8,474 nt of DNA, taken from Methylobacter sp. (GTDB taxonomy: Bacteria; Pseudomonadota; Gammaproteobacteria; Methylococcales; Methylomonadaceae). The position numbers and the translations under genes are program-made. Each line of letters begins with the position of its first letter. The stretch's first letter is position 1. Positions 1-6,522 of this stretch are shown in pieces. Below the pieces are notes generated by a model that did no database searches, had not been told where the DNA came from, and saw only the letters and a list, made by a program, of their open reading frames with translations. Where the stretch lies: NCBI GenBank assembly GCA_003158415.1, contig PMJA01000398.1:1-8474 (forward strand). The letters run 5' to 3'.

Positions 1-654
1 GACCGTTATCCCGATCAACTGTCCGGTGGTCAACGCCAGCGTATTGCCCTGGCTAGAGCGTTGGCGGTGGAACCGTCGGTATTGTTATTGGATGAACCGT
101 TCGGCGCGCTTGATGCAAGCGTGCGTAAGGATTTGCGGCAATGGTTACGGAATTTGCATCATGAATTGAATGTCACCAGTATTTTTGTTACTCACGATCA
201 GGAAGAGGCGATGGAAGTGGCCAGTCAGGTGGTGGTACTAAATCATGGCCGTATCGAACAGCAAGGCTCACCCAGCGACATTTATGATCATCCGGCCAAT
301 GCCTTTGTCTCGCGTTTTATCGGACAGACCAATATTTTTGATATGGACGAGCATGACGCCGACTGGCTGCAAACAGCCGGATTGTTGACACCACAACAGG
401 ATGGTAAGATTGCGCATGTGCGGCCTCATGACATTATTGTCGAAAAATCAACAGCCGACCATGCCGCGCCCGCAACCTTGAAAGACTGGCAGCATCTGGG
501 TGCATTGATTCGTATTGAACTGATAAAAAACGGCGTCAATGATTCAGCGGCTTCCGTTTTTGCAGAAATGCCCAATGACCAATTTAAACAATTAGATTTA
601 GCGAGAGGCGACAAAGTGGATCTGCGTATACGTCAGGCACACTGGTTTCATTAG
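1..654 (+). CDS. cysA: Sulfate/thiosulfate ABC transporter ATP-binding protein CysA, 5'-truncated by the window edge
   Basis: This is the ATPase subunit that powers sulfate/thiosulfate import on the cytoplasmic face of a CysTWA-type transporter. The reading frame is open from base 1, so the start and the Walker A motif lie upstream; 217 residues remain of a family usually about 340-360 long. Visible motifs, numbered from the window edge, are the ABC signature LSGGQRQR (residues 7-14), Walker B LLLDEP (28-33) with a D-loop ALD, and the H-loop VTHDQEEAM with its switch His at about 65. The C-terminal domain carries FIGQTNIF and VRPHDI, which resemble the regulatory extension of CysA. ABC ATPase identity is certain. 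Sulfate specificity rests on the overall look of the tail; another CysA/PotA-like importer is the alternative. The gene converges on the response regulator, with 62 bp between the stop codons. Confidence 0.85.
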   Translation, partial: DRYPDQLSGGQRQRIALARALAVEPSVLLLDEPFGALDASVRKDLRQWLRNLHHELNVTSIFVTHDQEEAMEVASQVVVLNHGRIEQQGSPSDIYDHPANAFVSRFIGQTNIFDMDEHDADWLQTAGLLTPQQDGKIAHVRPHDIIVEKSTADHAAPATLKDWQHLGALIRIELIKNGVNDSAASVFAEMPNDQFKQLDLARGDKVDLRIRQAHWFH

Positions 655-682
655 TTAATAGAGATGGATTGATTTTATAGCC

Positions 683-712
683 GGGCTTGTGGGTCGATAG
701 ACCCTTCGGGCT
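683..712. terminator. Possible weak bidirectional terminator hairpin between convergent genes
   Basis: The 62-bp gap between the convergent stops contains a perfect 5-bp stem with a 4-nt loop (GGGTC-gata-GACCC, 691-704). It is followed at once by a small CCC-ttc-GGG hairpin (702-710), and the region is flanked by direct copies of CGGGCT (682-687 and 707-712). No T-run follows on either strand, so intrinsic termination would be weak. It may instead be a fragment of an extragenic repeat that also reaches into the 3' end of the response regulator gene. Confidence 0.25.
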
Positions 713-716
713 GCGC

Positions 717-1373
717 TCAATGTCCCGCTTTAGGCAGGAAGTCAAAAGTATCCTTCAATATGTCTACATGCGCTATCATCGCCATGAGTTCTGCGAGGCT
801 GTTGGCCTGTGTTTTTTCCATAATCCTGGCTCTGTGCGCCTCTACGGTGCGATTACTGATACCCAATATTTTCGCCATCGCTTTATTGGAATGGCCGCTG
901 ACAATCAGGGACAGCACTTCCTGTTCCCGTGCGGTTAAATGATCTAAAATATTTTGTATCTTATGATGTTCGATACGCTGTTCCCTATCCGCAAAGTCCT
1001 TTTTTATGGCTTCTGCGATGCGCTCCAGCAATAGCCCGTTATCAAACGGTTTTTCCAAAAAATCCACGGCGCCCGCCCTGAACGCCTTCGCCGAATCCGG
1101 TATGCCGGCATGACCGCTGATAAATATAATAGGAATGGCAATCTCCCGCCTCGCCAGTTCGACCTGCAGCTCAAGTCCGCTCATGGTCGGCATTCTAACA
1201 TCCAGGAGCAGGCAGCCCGGTTGCAGGGGATCATAGTCATTTAAAAAATCCAGGGCCGATGCAAAACTTCTGACCGTCAAGCCTGCTGACTCGATCAACA
1301 GCGCCAGCGAATCACGCACCGCATATTCATCGTCAACCAAATAAACCAGGGATTCCGGTTTATTGCCCCTCAT
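717..1373 (-). CDS. FixJ-like response regulator, REC + LuxR-type HTH
   Basis: A 218-residue two-component transcription factor, the usual length for the FixJ/NarL-like group. The receiver domain (about 8-125) has the acidic pair D14-D15, phospho-acceptor D58 in LLLDVRMP, S86 in ISGH and K108 in FLEKPF, so all catalytic positions are present. The LuxR/GerE DNA-binding domain (about 145-205) shows LTAREQEVL and then SNKAMAKILGISNRTVEAHR. The tail, TQANSLAEL, closely resembles the MQANSLSEL tail of FixJ. The ATG sits inside the stop region of the kinase (ATGA overlap, 4 bp), with GGAGA about 7 bases upstream inside the kinase gene, so the two are translationally coupled and the kinase is the obvious phosphodonor. 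Target genes cannot be told from this window. Calling it FixJ-like describes the family, not a proven role in nitrogen fixation. Confidence 0.93.
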   Translation of the reverse strand: MRGNKPESLVYLVDDEYAVRDSLALLIESAGLTVRSFASALDFLNDYDPLQPGCLLLDVRMPTMSGLELQVELARREIAIPIIFISGHAGIPDSAKAFRAGAVDFLEKPFDNGLLLERIAEAIKKDFADREQRIEHHKIQNILDHLTAREQEVLSLIVSGHSNKAMAKILGISNRTVEAHRARIMEKTQANSLAELMAMIAHVDILKDTFDFLPKAGH

Positions 1374-3265
1374 TTGCCGTCTCCATTAATCGGTAAGGTG
1401 AAATAAAAAGTGGTGCCTGCTCCCAGTTTGCTGTTGAACGATAAATCGCCGTCATGGGCATCAATAATGGAACGGCTGATCGACAAACCCATGCCCATCC
1501 CGCTCGATTTTGTCGTGAAAAAAGGCATCAGTATTTTTTCTTTTTGCGCCTCTGCTATGCCGAGGCCGTTATCTTTTACTCGAACTTCTATGCCATGGTT
1601 CAGCCGCGTCTGGATGGATAATTGCCTTGCTATTTCCGGCGACCGGGCTTTTAAGGCGTCCAGACTGTTTCTGATCATATTTAACAAAACCTGTTCAATT
1701 TGAACATCATCAATAGCGACTTCGGGAAGATCTTTTGCCAGCTCCAGCTTTAGCTTGATGTTGTTTTTTTTAAGATCACGGGCACATAAGCTGGCGGCAT
1801 CTCTGATCAAGGCATTGATGTCGGTATCACTACGATGTAACCTTCGATGGCTGGCAAAATCTTTCATACGGTGTATGATCTGGCCCGCTTTCAGCGCCTG
1901 CTGATGGGTCTTGAATAAAATATTGCTGAGTTTATCCAGGTCGGGTTTTTCAACGTCAATAAAGCGTAAACAAGCTTGTGTATAATTGGCTATCGCGGTC
2001 AGCGGCTGATTAACTTCATGGGCGATACCTGAACCCATTTCACCGATAAGACAAAGACGGCTAACATGGGCGAGTTCATTCAGATGCTCTTTTTCCTGTT
2101 GTTCCTGCTGTTTACGCAAACTCACATCGCGGACAATGCCGGTGAAATAGTCGGCCCCATCAATGGAAAATTCCACCAGGGAAATATCCAGCGGCACTAA
2201 AGAGCCATCCTTGCGCAGGCCCTCAACCTCGCGGATTTGACCAATCACGCCGGACACCTTGGTTTGCAAATAACCATTTAAATCATGCTTATGAGCGGTA
2301 GACATCAGCTTGTTAATACTGCAACCCGGCAGTTCCCCGTCACTGTAGCCGAAAATAGTTACTACCGCCGCATTGGTGGATTGTATGATGCCGGACGCAT
2401 TAACCGTGATAATGCCTTCAATGGAGGCGTTAAAAATGGCGTTAAGTTTGGCTTCCCGTTCCCGTACCTGGCGTCTGGAATGTTCAAGCTCGGCAATCTT
2501 ACGGGTTAAATCCAGATTACTGTCCATCAGGGCGGATGTCTGCTCCAGTATCTTCTGCTCCAACTTTTCATTGAGACAGAAAATGGTTTCCTGGGTGTGC
2601 TTATATTCGGTAACATCCTGAATAGCTAGGCATATTTTTACTTCTCCGTTATAGTCATTACTGACTGCGCCGCGTAATTCCACATAAATAAACTGATTTT
2701 TATGGCTGCATAAGTCTTGCGAGCAACTGTACAAGGTCATGCCATGACATTCCGCATGACGGGACGCGTTATTAGGGGTCACCAGCCTCGTATTCAGGAT
2801 TTGATTAACTTGCTCCGTGACCAAATCCTGGAGGAAATAATAATAGCTATCCTGATCCGAAGGATGAATAAATTTCCCCAGCTTTTTGCCGGTCATGGCT
2901 TCTATGGCGCAGCCCAACAGCTGCATCGCTGCCCTATTGGCTTTCTTGATGGTGCCTTGTTCATTCAGCGACAGGTAAGCGACCGGCGATAAATTATAAA
3001 TCCTTGCAAAATCATCGCGGGACACGCTCAGTTCCTGATGCGCCCTTTTAAGCTCCTCATTTTGCAATTCCAGCTCGATCTGGTGTACCTGAAATTCATA
3101 CACCAGCTTTTCAATGTCGATACCGGACATCCTGGCAAGATCACCGCCGGATTTGCTAAGCATGGCTTCCGACCGTTTTCGGATAGTGTTCCCCCCTTCC
3201 AGCAATTGCTCGGCTTGCTTACGGATATCTTCAGCATCCCGCTTTGTAGTCGATTGAGTGATCAT
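1370..3265 (-). CDS. FixL-like soluble PAS-PAS sensor histidine kinase
   Basis: A 631-residue kinase with no membrane segment, so a cytoplasmic sensor. Order: a coiled coil (about 55-82); PAS1 (about 83-222, with YNLSPVAYLSLNEQG, ending AIQDVTEYK); a second coiled coil (about 225-272); PAS2 (about 273-385, with IIQSTNAA, RKDGS and YFTGIVRDVS); HisKA with phospho-acceptor H416 in GIAHEVNQPL; and HATPase with an N-box around N529/N533, DNGLGI (565-570) and GMGMGLSISRSII (589-601). PAS2 and the catalytic core both look like FixL. H325 and R345 fall, without gaps, on the heme-ligand His200 and distal Arg220 of Bradyrhizobium FixL as I remember that sequence; heme binding is inference. The ATG is preceded by only a weak ribosome site (AGG in acaggtacaggca). 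It overlaps the downstream FixJ-like regulator by 4 bp. It is probably co-directional with the CheB/CheR gene 221 bp upstream. Confidence 0.92.
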   Translation of the reverse strand: MITQSTTKRDAEDIRKQAEQLLEGGNTIRKRSEAMLSKSGGDLARMSGIDIEKLVYEFQVHQIELELQNEELKRAHQELSVSRDDFARIYNLSPVAYLSLNEQGTIKKANRAAMQLLGCAIEAMTGKKLGKFIHPSDQDSYYYFLQDLVTEQVNQILNTRLVTPNNASRHAECHGMTLYSCSQDLCSHKNQFIYVELRGAVSNDYNGEVKICLAIQDVTEYKHTQETIFCLNEKLEQKILEQTSALMDSNLDLTRKIAELEHSRRQVREREAKLNAIFNASIEGIITVNASGIIQSTNAAVVTIFGYSDGELPGCSINKLMSTAHKHDLNGYLQTKVSGVIGQIREVEGLRKDGSLVPLDISLVEFSIDGADYFTGIVRDVSLRKQQEQQEKEHLNELAHVSRLCLIGEMGSGIAHEVNQPLTAIANYTQACLRFIDVEKPDLDKLSNILFKTHQQALKAGQIIHRMKDFASHRRLHRSDTDINALIRDAASLCARDLKKNNIKLKLELAKDLPEVAIDDVQIEQVLLNMIRNSLDALKARSPEIARQLSIQTRLNHGIEVRVKDNGLGIAEAQKEKILMPFFTTKSSGMGMGLSISRSIIDAHDGDLSFNSKLGAGTTFYFTLPINGDGK

Positions 3266-3326
3266 TGCCTGTACCTGTTTACGATAAATCGGTGATTAAC
3301 TAATATGTGTACTGTCCACGAACCAT

Positions 3327-3463
3327 TTTGTCCACGAAAGACACGAAAAGCACGAAAATTTTTGATCAACACCCTGCTGATGGTTATTACCCAAAAAGAG
3401 AATGCCCGTCACGGTACAGCTTATTGCTCGTTTTTCGTGTCTTTCGTGCTTTTCGTGGACAAA
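3327..3463. repeat. Long imperfect inverted repeat built of CACGAAA units
   Basis: The left arm, 3327-3358, and the right arm, 3432-3463, are reverse complements at 28 of 32 positions, separated by 73 bp. Both arms start from TTTGTCCACGAAA and run through repeated CACGAAA heptamers. The four mismatches come as two swapped pairs (GA versus AG), as though the two spacer units had exchanged places between arms. A partial extra copy, TGTCCACGAA, lies just outside at 3313-3322 and matches 3329-3338. The element fills most of the 221-bp gap between the CheB/CheR remnant and the kinase. It is an extragenic dispersed repeat type that often yields spurious FVSFV/FRVFRAFRG-like ORFs. If transcribed it would fold into a long stem. 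Confidence 0.85.
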
Positions 3464-3486
3464 CATTTCCTGTCTATTGCGACCCG

Positions 3487-4041
3487 CTACAAATCCGCCC
3501 TACCGGTAACATCTTCTATAGCTAATAAAATAAGGGTTGGGCAATCCGGCGCTTGCTTCAGTATGCAACCGTTGATCATCAAGCGCCTGTTGCCAATGAC
3601 GGGAAACTTCGCGTCTAAATAATGGGCATCAAAGGCCAGATTATTGTTTAATGTTCCGGTTAAATGGGTGCGTAACGGCGCACAGTCCCAAGCCGACCCA
3701 TTGATTGCAAACAGCGATTGCCCTATCACATTTTCATTGTTGACCGTGAAGGCTTGGTTAAATGCAGGGTTGGCAGTCAATATGCAGAAATTATCATCCA
3801 GCACCAGTAGCGGTTGATGGACAGTATTGACTATCGCCGTCATCAGAAACGCTGCCTGCGCCGTTTGTTCGGCTTTTTTAAGTCGGCCTATATCGATAAA
3901 ACTGATCACCAGCCCATCGATCATGTTTTCCGCCGTACGGTAAGGCAAAATACGCAACAGATACCAGTCGCCGTTGACGGTTTGCACTTCGGTGTCTTTA
4001 AAAACCAGCGTTTGCAACACAGTCTTGGCATCGTCAATCAA
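3487..4041 (-). pseudogene. Detached C-terminal PAS-PAS portion of the frameshifted CheB/CheR fusion
   Basis: This frame carries the rest of the CheB/CheR protein. It has no plausible start of its own: the first in-frame candidate near 4041 is a TTG with no good ribosome site. The homologous reading continues upstream to about 4127 through AKAIIKLIDSDIGRPLGDL, directly matching the break in the upstream ORF. Contents: the second half of a PAS domain (VNGDWYLLRILPYRTAENMI, then GLVISFIDIGRLKKAEQ), then a further complete PAS domain (about residues 65-180: LLVLDDNFCILTANPAF to ILLAIEDVTGRADL). It stops 221 bp before the kinase start. Without translation from the upstream frame it is probably not made, or only as an unanchored fragment. 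A sequencing error would restore one protein of about 890 residues. Confidence 0.85.
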
Positions 4042-4045
4042 ATGG

Positions 4046-6163
4046 TCATATTTCAGGATGGAAGCCAGGTCGCCCAGCGGCCTGCCAATATCGCTGTCTA
4101 TCAGCTTGATTATCGCCTTGGCTTGGCCGGGTAAAACGTTTTATTTTCAGCTTGCAATCGAGAAAAATGGTGGCAATATCCGTGCTGTTCAGCAGGTTTT
4201 GCATATCATCATTGGTCTCGGACAGCGATTCGATTTTATTTTGCAGCTCGTTGTTGACGGTGTTGAGTTCTTCGTTCAGCGACTGCATTTCTTCTTTGGC
4301 GGTTTCCAGCTCCTCATTGGTGGATTGCAGCTCTTCGTTGGTGGATTTGAGTTCTTCGTTGGAGGTTTCCAGCTCCTCAATCGTGGCCCTGAGAGATTCC
4401 TTGGTAAAGAAAAGTTCCTGTTCCAGCTGTTCTTTTTCGCCGGGCTTTTCCATGAGCAACGTAGCCGTCTGTCCTCTGCCTTCGGGTTGATCCGTGTTTT
4501 CTGGGGCCTGCGGGTGAAAAGAAACTAAAAACAAGTCTCTCAGCGCTTCCGGGTCACTCATTTTTTCGAGCTTCAGGTCTATGGTTTCAAAATCGCCATT
4601 GGTTCTTACCCTAAGTCCGTTGCTGCAAATGACCGTTTCGCCTTTTTTAGCGGCCAGGCGCAATGATGACACCAACGGTAAGCGCAGGCCTTCCCTGGCC
4701 ATCTCGATAATATTCCAGCTCGGCTGGCCCGTCGTAGGCTCCAGATATTTCCCGGTGCGGCCGTGTATATAAACAATTTTACCGTGCTCATTGATGATGA
4801 CGCTGACCGGCACATAATGAAACTGCGGAAAAATCTCCTTTTGCAAACTGGCACTCAGGTATATCAATAAGTTGCGGCAACTGATCAAATCCACGCGGGT
4901 GAACGGCGGATCCTGGATCAGGTTCTGGGTGGCGAATATCACCGTTTCGCGGATTTCCTTGCTGATGCGATATTGGCTGTCTTCCAGCTTAAAATACCGT
5001 TCCAGGCGTTCCGGCGACACATCGGCGGCAATGCCGCAAGGATAAACGCCGTCCCTGGCCCAGTTAATGGCCGAGTCATCAAGGTCGGTGGCAAAAATCT
5101 GAAAACGTAGCGCCTTGCCTATTTTTGCCATATATTCCTTAAGCAGTATGGCTATGGAGTAGGCTTCTTCACCGCTGGAGCAACCCGCAATCCATACGCG
5201 CAATTCATAATTATCAGCCTTGCCTTCGAACAGTTTCGGTAGCGCCAACGCGGACAGCGCCTCGAAAGCGTCGGCATCCCTAAAAAAGTTGGTCACATTG
5301 ATCAACAATTCCTTAAACAGCTTATCCAGTTCTATCGGATTTTCCTGCAAAAACTGCACATAGTTGTCGGGGTTTTTAATCTGATGGATATTCATGCGCC
5401 GGGCTATGCGCCGCTTAATCGTGGTCGGCTTGTACGCCGACAAATCATTGCCGGTGCGGTTGCGCAACAGTATCAATATTTTCTGGATGGGTTCGGCAGC
5501 GACCGGCGCCTCAGGTTCAACGCTATGACTGCTTTTAAAATAAGGCCCTTTGCCGTACTGGATCAACTGCAAACCCATTTTTTCTGCGGGCAACACAAAA
5601 TCCACATCGCCCATCGCTATCGCGCTGCTGGGCATGCCGTCGAATTTTGCGGTTTTGGGTTCCTGAACCATGGTCATGCCCGCTACGCCCTTGATGGATT
5701 TAAGCCCCAAGGTGCCGTCCGTACCCGTGCCTGACAGAATAATGCCGACACCCATTTCCTGGATGTCTTCCGCCAGCGAGCGTAGAAAATAGTCTATGGG
5801 CAGATGCGCCGCATCGTGTTTTTGGCTGTCCATCAGATGCAGACGGCGGTTAAGCAAGGCCAGATTTTTTCCGGGCGGACACACAAAAACATGGTCTTTT
5901 TTTAATGCCATGCCATCCAGCACGGATAGCACCGGCATCTTGGTGAAATTCTTCAGCAAATCGGGCAGCAGACTGATATGTCCCGGTTGTTGATGGGTGA
6001 CGACGATAAAAGCAAAACCGGTTTGCGGCGGTAAATGGGTGAAAAAGGTTTCCAGCGCTTCCAGTCCGCCTGCGGAAGCACCTATGCCGACGACAAGCGA
6101 TGCGGCGTCGGCTGCAAGATCGGTCGTATTGTGGAGGTCATTTATGTTACCGTTGGCTTTCAC
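4046..6163 (-). CDS. CheB-CheR fusion (methylesterase-methyltransferase-PAS), truncated by frameshift and with an internal deletion
   Basis: A fusion of the chemoreceptor methylesterase and methyltransferase families, common upstream of PAS kinases outside classic chemotaxis clusters. The start is GTG at 6163, supported by AGGAG about 7 bases upstream; no better ATG is seen. CheB domain (about 20-200): catalytic S30 in GIGASAGG, H57 in VTHQ and D149 in SGTGTDG, so the triad is complete. There is no receiver domain in front. CheR domain (about 225-450): N-terminal helices, then SAM site AGCSSGEEAYSIAI (326-339), FATDLD (357-362) and RNLLIYLS (430-437). It ends abruptly at FHY450 and joins VPVSVIINEHG, lacking the usual GGxLFLGxSE strand pair. 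Then PAS-like YIHGRTGKYLEP, a heptad coiled coil (600-641) and the start of a PAS. The last 28 residues or so are out of frame. Methyltransferase activity is doubtful. The role is probably signalling with the downstream kinase. Confidence 0.88.
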   Translation of the reverse strand: MKANGNINDLHNTTDLAADAASLVVGIGASAGGLEALETFFTHLPPQTGFAFIVVTHQQPGHISLLPDLLKNFTKMPVLSVLDGMALKKDHVFVCPPGKNLALLNRRLHLMDSQKHDAAHLPIDYFLRSLAEDIQEMGVGIILSGTGTDGTLGLKSIKGVAGMTMVQEPKTAKFDGMPSSAIAMGDVDFVLPAEKMGLQLIQYGKGPYFKSSHSVEPEAPVAAEPIQKILILLRNRTGNDLSAYKPTTIKRRIARRMNIHQIKNPDNYVQFLQENPIELDKLFKELLINVTNFFRDADAFEALSALALPKLFEGKADNYELRVWIAGCSSGEEAYSIAILLKEYMAKIGKALRFQIFATDLDDSAINWARDGVYPCGIAADVSPERLERYFKLEDSQYRISKEIRETVIFATQNLIQDPPFTRVDLISCRNLLIYLSASLQKEIFPQFHYVPVSVIINEHGKIVYIHGRTGKYLEPTTGQPSWNIIEMAREGLRLPLVSSLRLAAKKGETVICSNGLRVRTNGDFETIDLKLEKMSDPEALRDLFLVSFHPQAPENTDQPEGRGQTATLLMEKPGEKEQLEQELFFTKESLRATIEELETSNEELKSTNEELQSTNEELETAKEEMQSLNEELNTVNNELQNKIESLSETNDDMQNLLNSTDIATIFLDCKLKIKRFTRPSQGDNQADRQRYWQAAGRPGFHPEI
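4118..4136 (-). other. Frameshift site in the CheB/CheR-PAS gene
   Basis: On the coding strand the text around KIKRFT reads ACC CGG CCA AGC in the upstream frame, and the family pattern resumes one base later (GCC AAG GCG ATA ATC). Comparing with the expected RFTPxAKAII spacing, seven bases stand where six are needed, so a single-base insertion is the simplest explanation. The upstream frame hits TGA at 4046-4048. The downstream frame is closed by a TAA just before the site, so the shift must lie in this short stretch. The site is not a homopolymer. Confidence 0.8.
4241..4366 (-). repeat. Six-heptad coiled-coil repeat inside the CheB/CheR fusion
   Basis: Residues 600-641 consist of six near-identical heptads of the type TSNEELK, STNEELQ, STNEELE, TAKEEMQ, SLNEELN, TVNNELQ. 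The repeat is visible in the DNA as reiterated GARGARCTG-like words. This linker is typical of CheB/CheR-PAS fusions and should form a parallel coiled-coil signalling helix between the CheR part and the PAS part. On the opposite strand it makes a Ser-rich spurious ORF. Confidence 0.8.
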
Positions 6164-6242
6164 TGGATCGCTCCTGGTGTTGTGACTTTATTTTGCTTAT
6201 TAGAGAGAATAGGCCCTAAGGTGAATCCCGGTAAATCATCCA

Positions 6243-6255
6243 TGCAAATTTTGCA
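6243..6255. promoter_or_regulatory. Palindrome TGCAAA-t-TTTGCA, possible operator
   Basis: A perfect 6-bp inverted repeat around a single central base, located just downstream of the candidate minus-strand -10 box. Its position over the presumed start point would suit a repressor site for the CheB/CheR-kinase-regulator genes. AT-rich sequence makes chance palindromes fairly likely. Confidence 0.25.
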
Positions 6256-6260
6256 GGTCT

Positions 6261-6266
6261 ATTATA
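6261..6266 (-). promoter_or_regulatory. Candidate -10 box for the CheB/CheR gene
   Basis: Read on the minus strand, 6266-6261 is a perfect TATAAT, which would start transcription about 90 bases before the GTG. The -35 region is poor: ATGACT at 15-bp spacing is the best I see. A perfect 13-bp palindrome, TGCAAA-t-TTTGCA (6243-6255), lies where the start site would be and could be an operator. Both assignments are tentative. Confidence 0.3.
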
Positions 6267-6322
6267 AGTATTTCTACGTATAGTCATTATATTACTTATG
6301 GTATAGAGTGGCTTTGCGCAGG

Positions 6323-6374
6323 TTATTCATTATCTGAATAATCTATTTTTAATTGCTTTTTGGAGACTAAGATG
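6323..6374 (+). promoter_or_regulatory. ROSE-like RNA thermometer candidate in the hsp20 remnant leader
   Basis: Two stacked elements precede the hsp20 remnant start. The first is a perfect 7-bp inverted repeat with a 5-nt loop (TTATTCA-ttatc-TGAATAA, 6323-6341). The second is TTGCT (6353-6357), four T residues, and the ribosome site GGAGA (6362-6366) six bases before the ATG. Drawn by hand, 6347-6357 pairs with 6362-6372 through A-U, G-C and G-U pairs, with two mismatches (G6355xA6364 and A6352xC6367). It hides the ribosome site and the first base of AUG. ROSE thermometers of small heat-shock genes are known to use UUGCU or UCGCU against the Shine-Dalgarno in this way. The folding is a hand estimate, not a computed energy. 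Confidence 0.45.
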
Positions 6375-6488
6375 GCTATTACACGCTATGAACCTTGGGG
6401 TTTATTGAAGTCAGTATGGAAGCGGGTGTATTGACCATAAGGGGAAGCCGTTAAACCAAAACGTATTAATGTGTCATCGGAAGAATAG
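6372..6488 (+). pseudogene. Decayed Hsp20 small heat-shock protein gene (start, core strand and tail only)
   Basis: A ribosome site GGAGA and an ATG at 6372 open with MAITRYEPWGLL, the typical start of proteobacterial Hsp20 proteins. The frame ends at TGA 6432-6434 after 20 codons. In a second frame (6407-6445) the text reads EVSMEAGVLTIRG, like the middle of the alpha-crystallin domain. Back in the first frame, 6441-6488 reads GEAVKPKRINVSSEE and stops at TAG, like the C-terminal tail after the last beta strand. The pieces are in the correct order but span 117 bp, against the roughly 430-450 bp of an intact gene, so at least two deletions are implied. No chaperone can be made from it. It lies directly upstream of cbpA/cbpM, so this was once a chaperone cluster. 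The identification uses short segments but three of them in order. Confidence 0.8.
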
Positions 6489-6522
6489 CACCATATTGGG
6501 ATGGCTAGCGCTTTTTTGCCCC

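Noticed and set aside
3266..3326. Promoter for the kinase gene (TGGACA-like -35 read on the minus strand)
   Set aside because: No acceptable -10 box lies at 16-18 bp, so I do not call it.
3313..3358. Short direct repeats that could suggest a CRISPR array
   Set aside because: The units are 7-10 bp and nearly contiguous; there are no regular spacers and no cas genes.
3305..3622. Plus-strand ORFs reading FVSFVLFVD and FRVFRAFRG-like text
   Set aside because: They are translations of the CACGAAA inverted repeat plus antisense of the PAS fragment, a familiar annotation artefact.
4118..4136. Programmed +1 frameshifting in the CheB/CheR gene
   Set aside because: I see no convincing slippery site, in-frame stop at the shift point or stimulatory structure. 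The seven-for-six spacing is explained by a one-base insertion.
4152..4490. Plus-strand Ser-rich ORF of 112 residues
   Set aside because: It is the antisense shadow of the NEEL heptad coiled coil and has no ribosome site or known family pattern.
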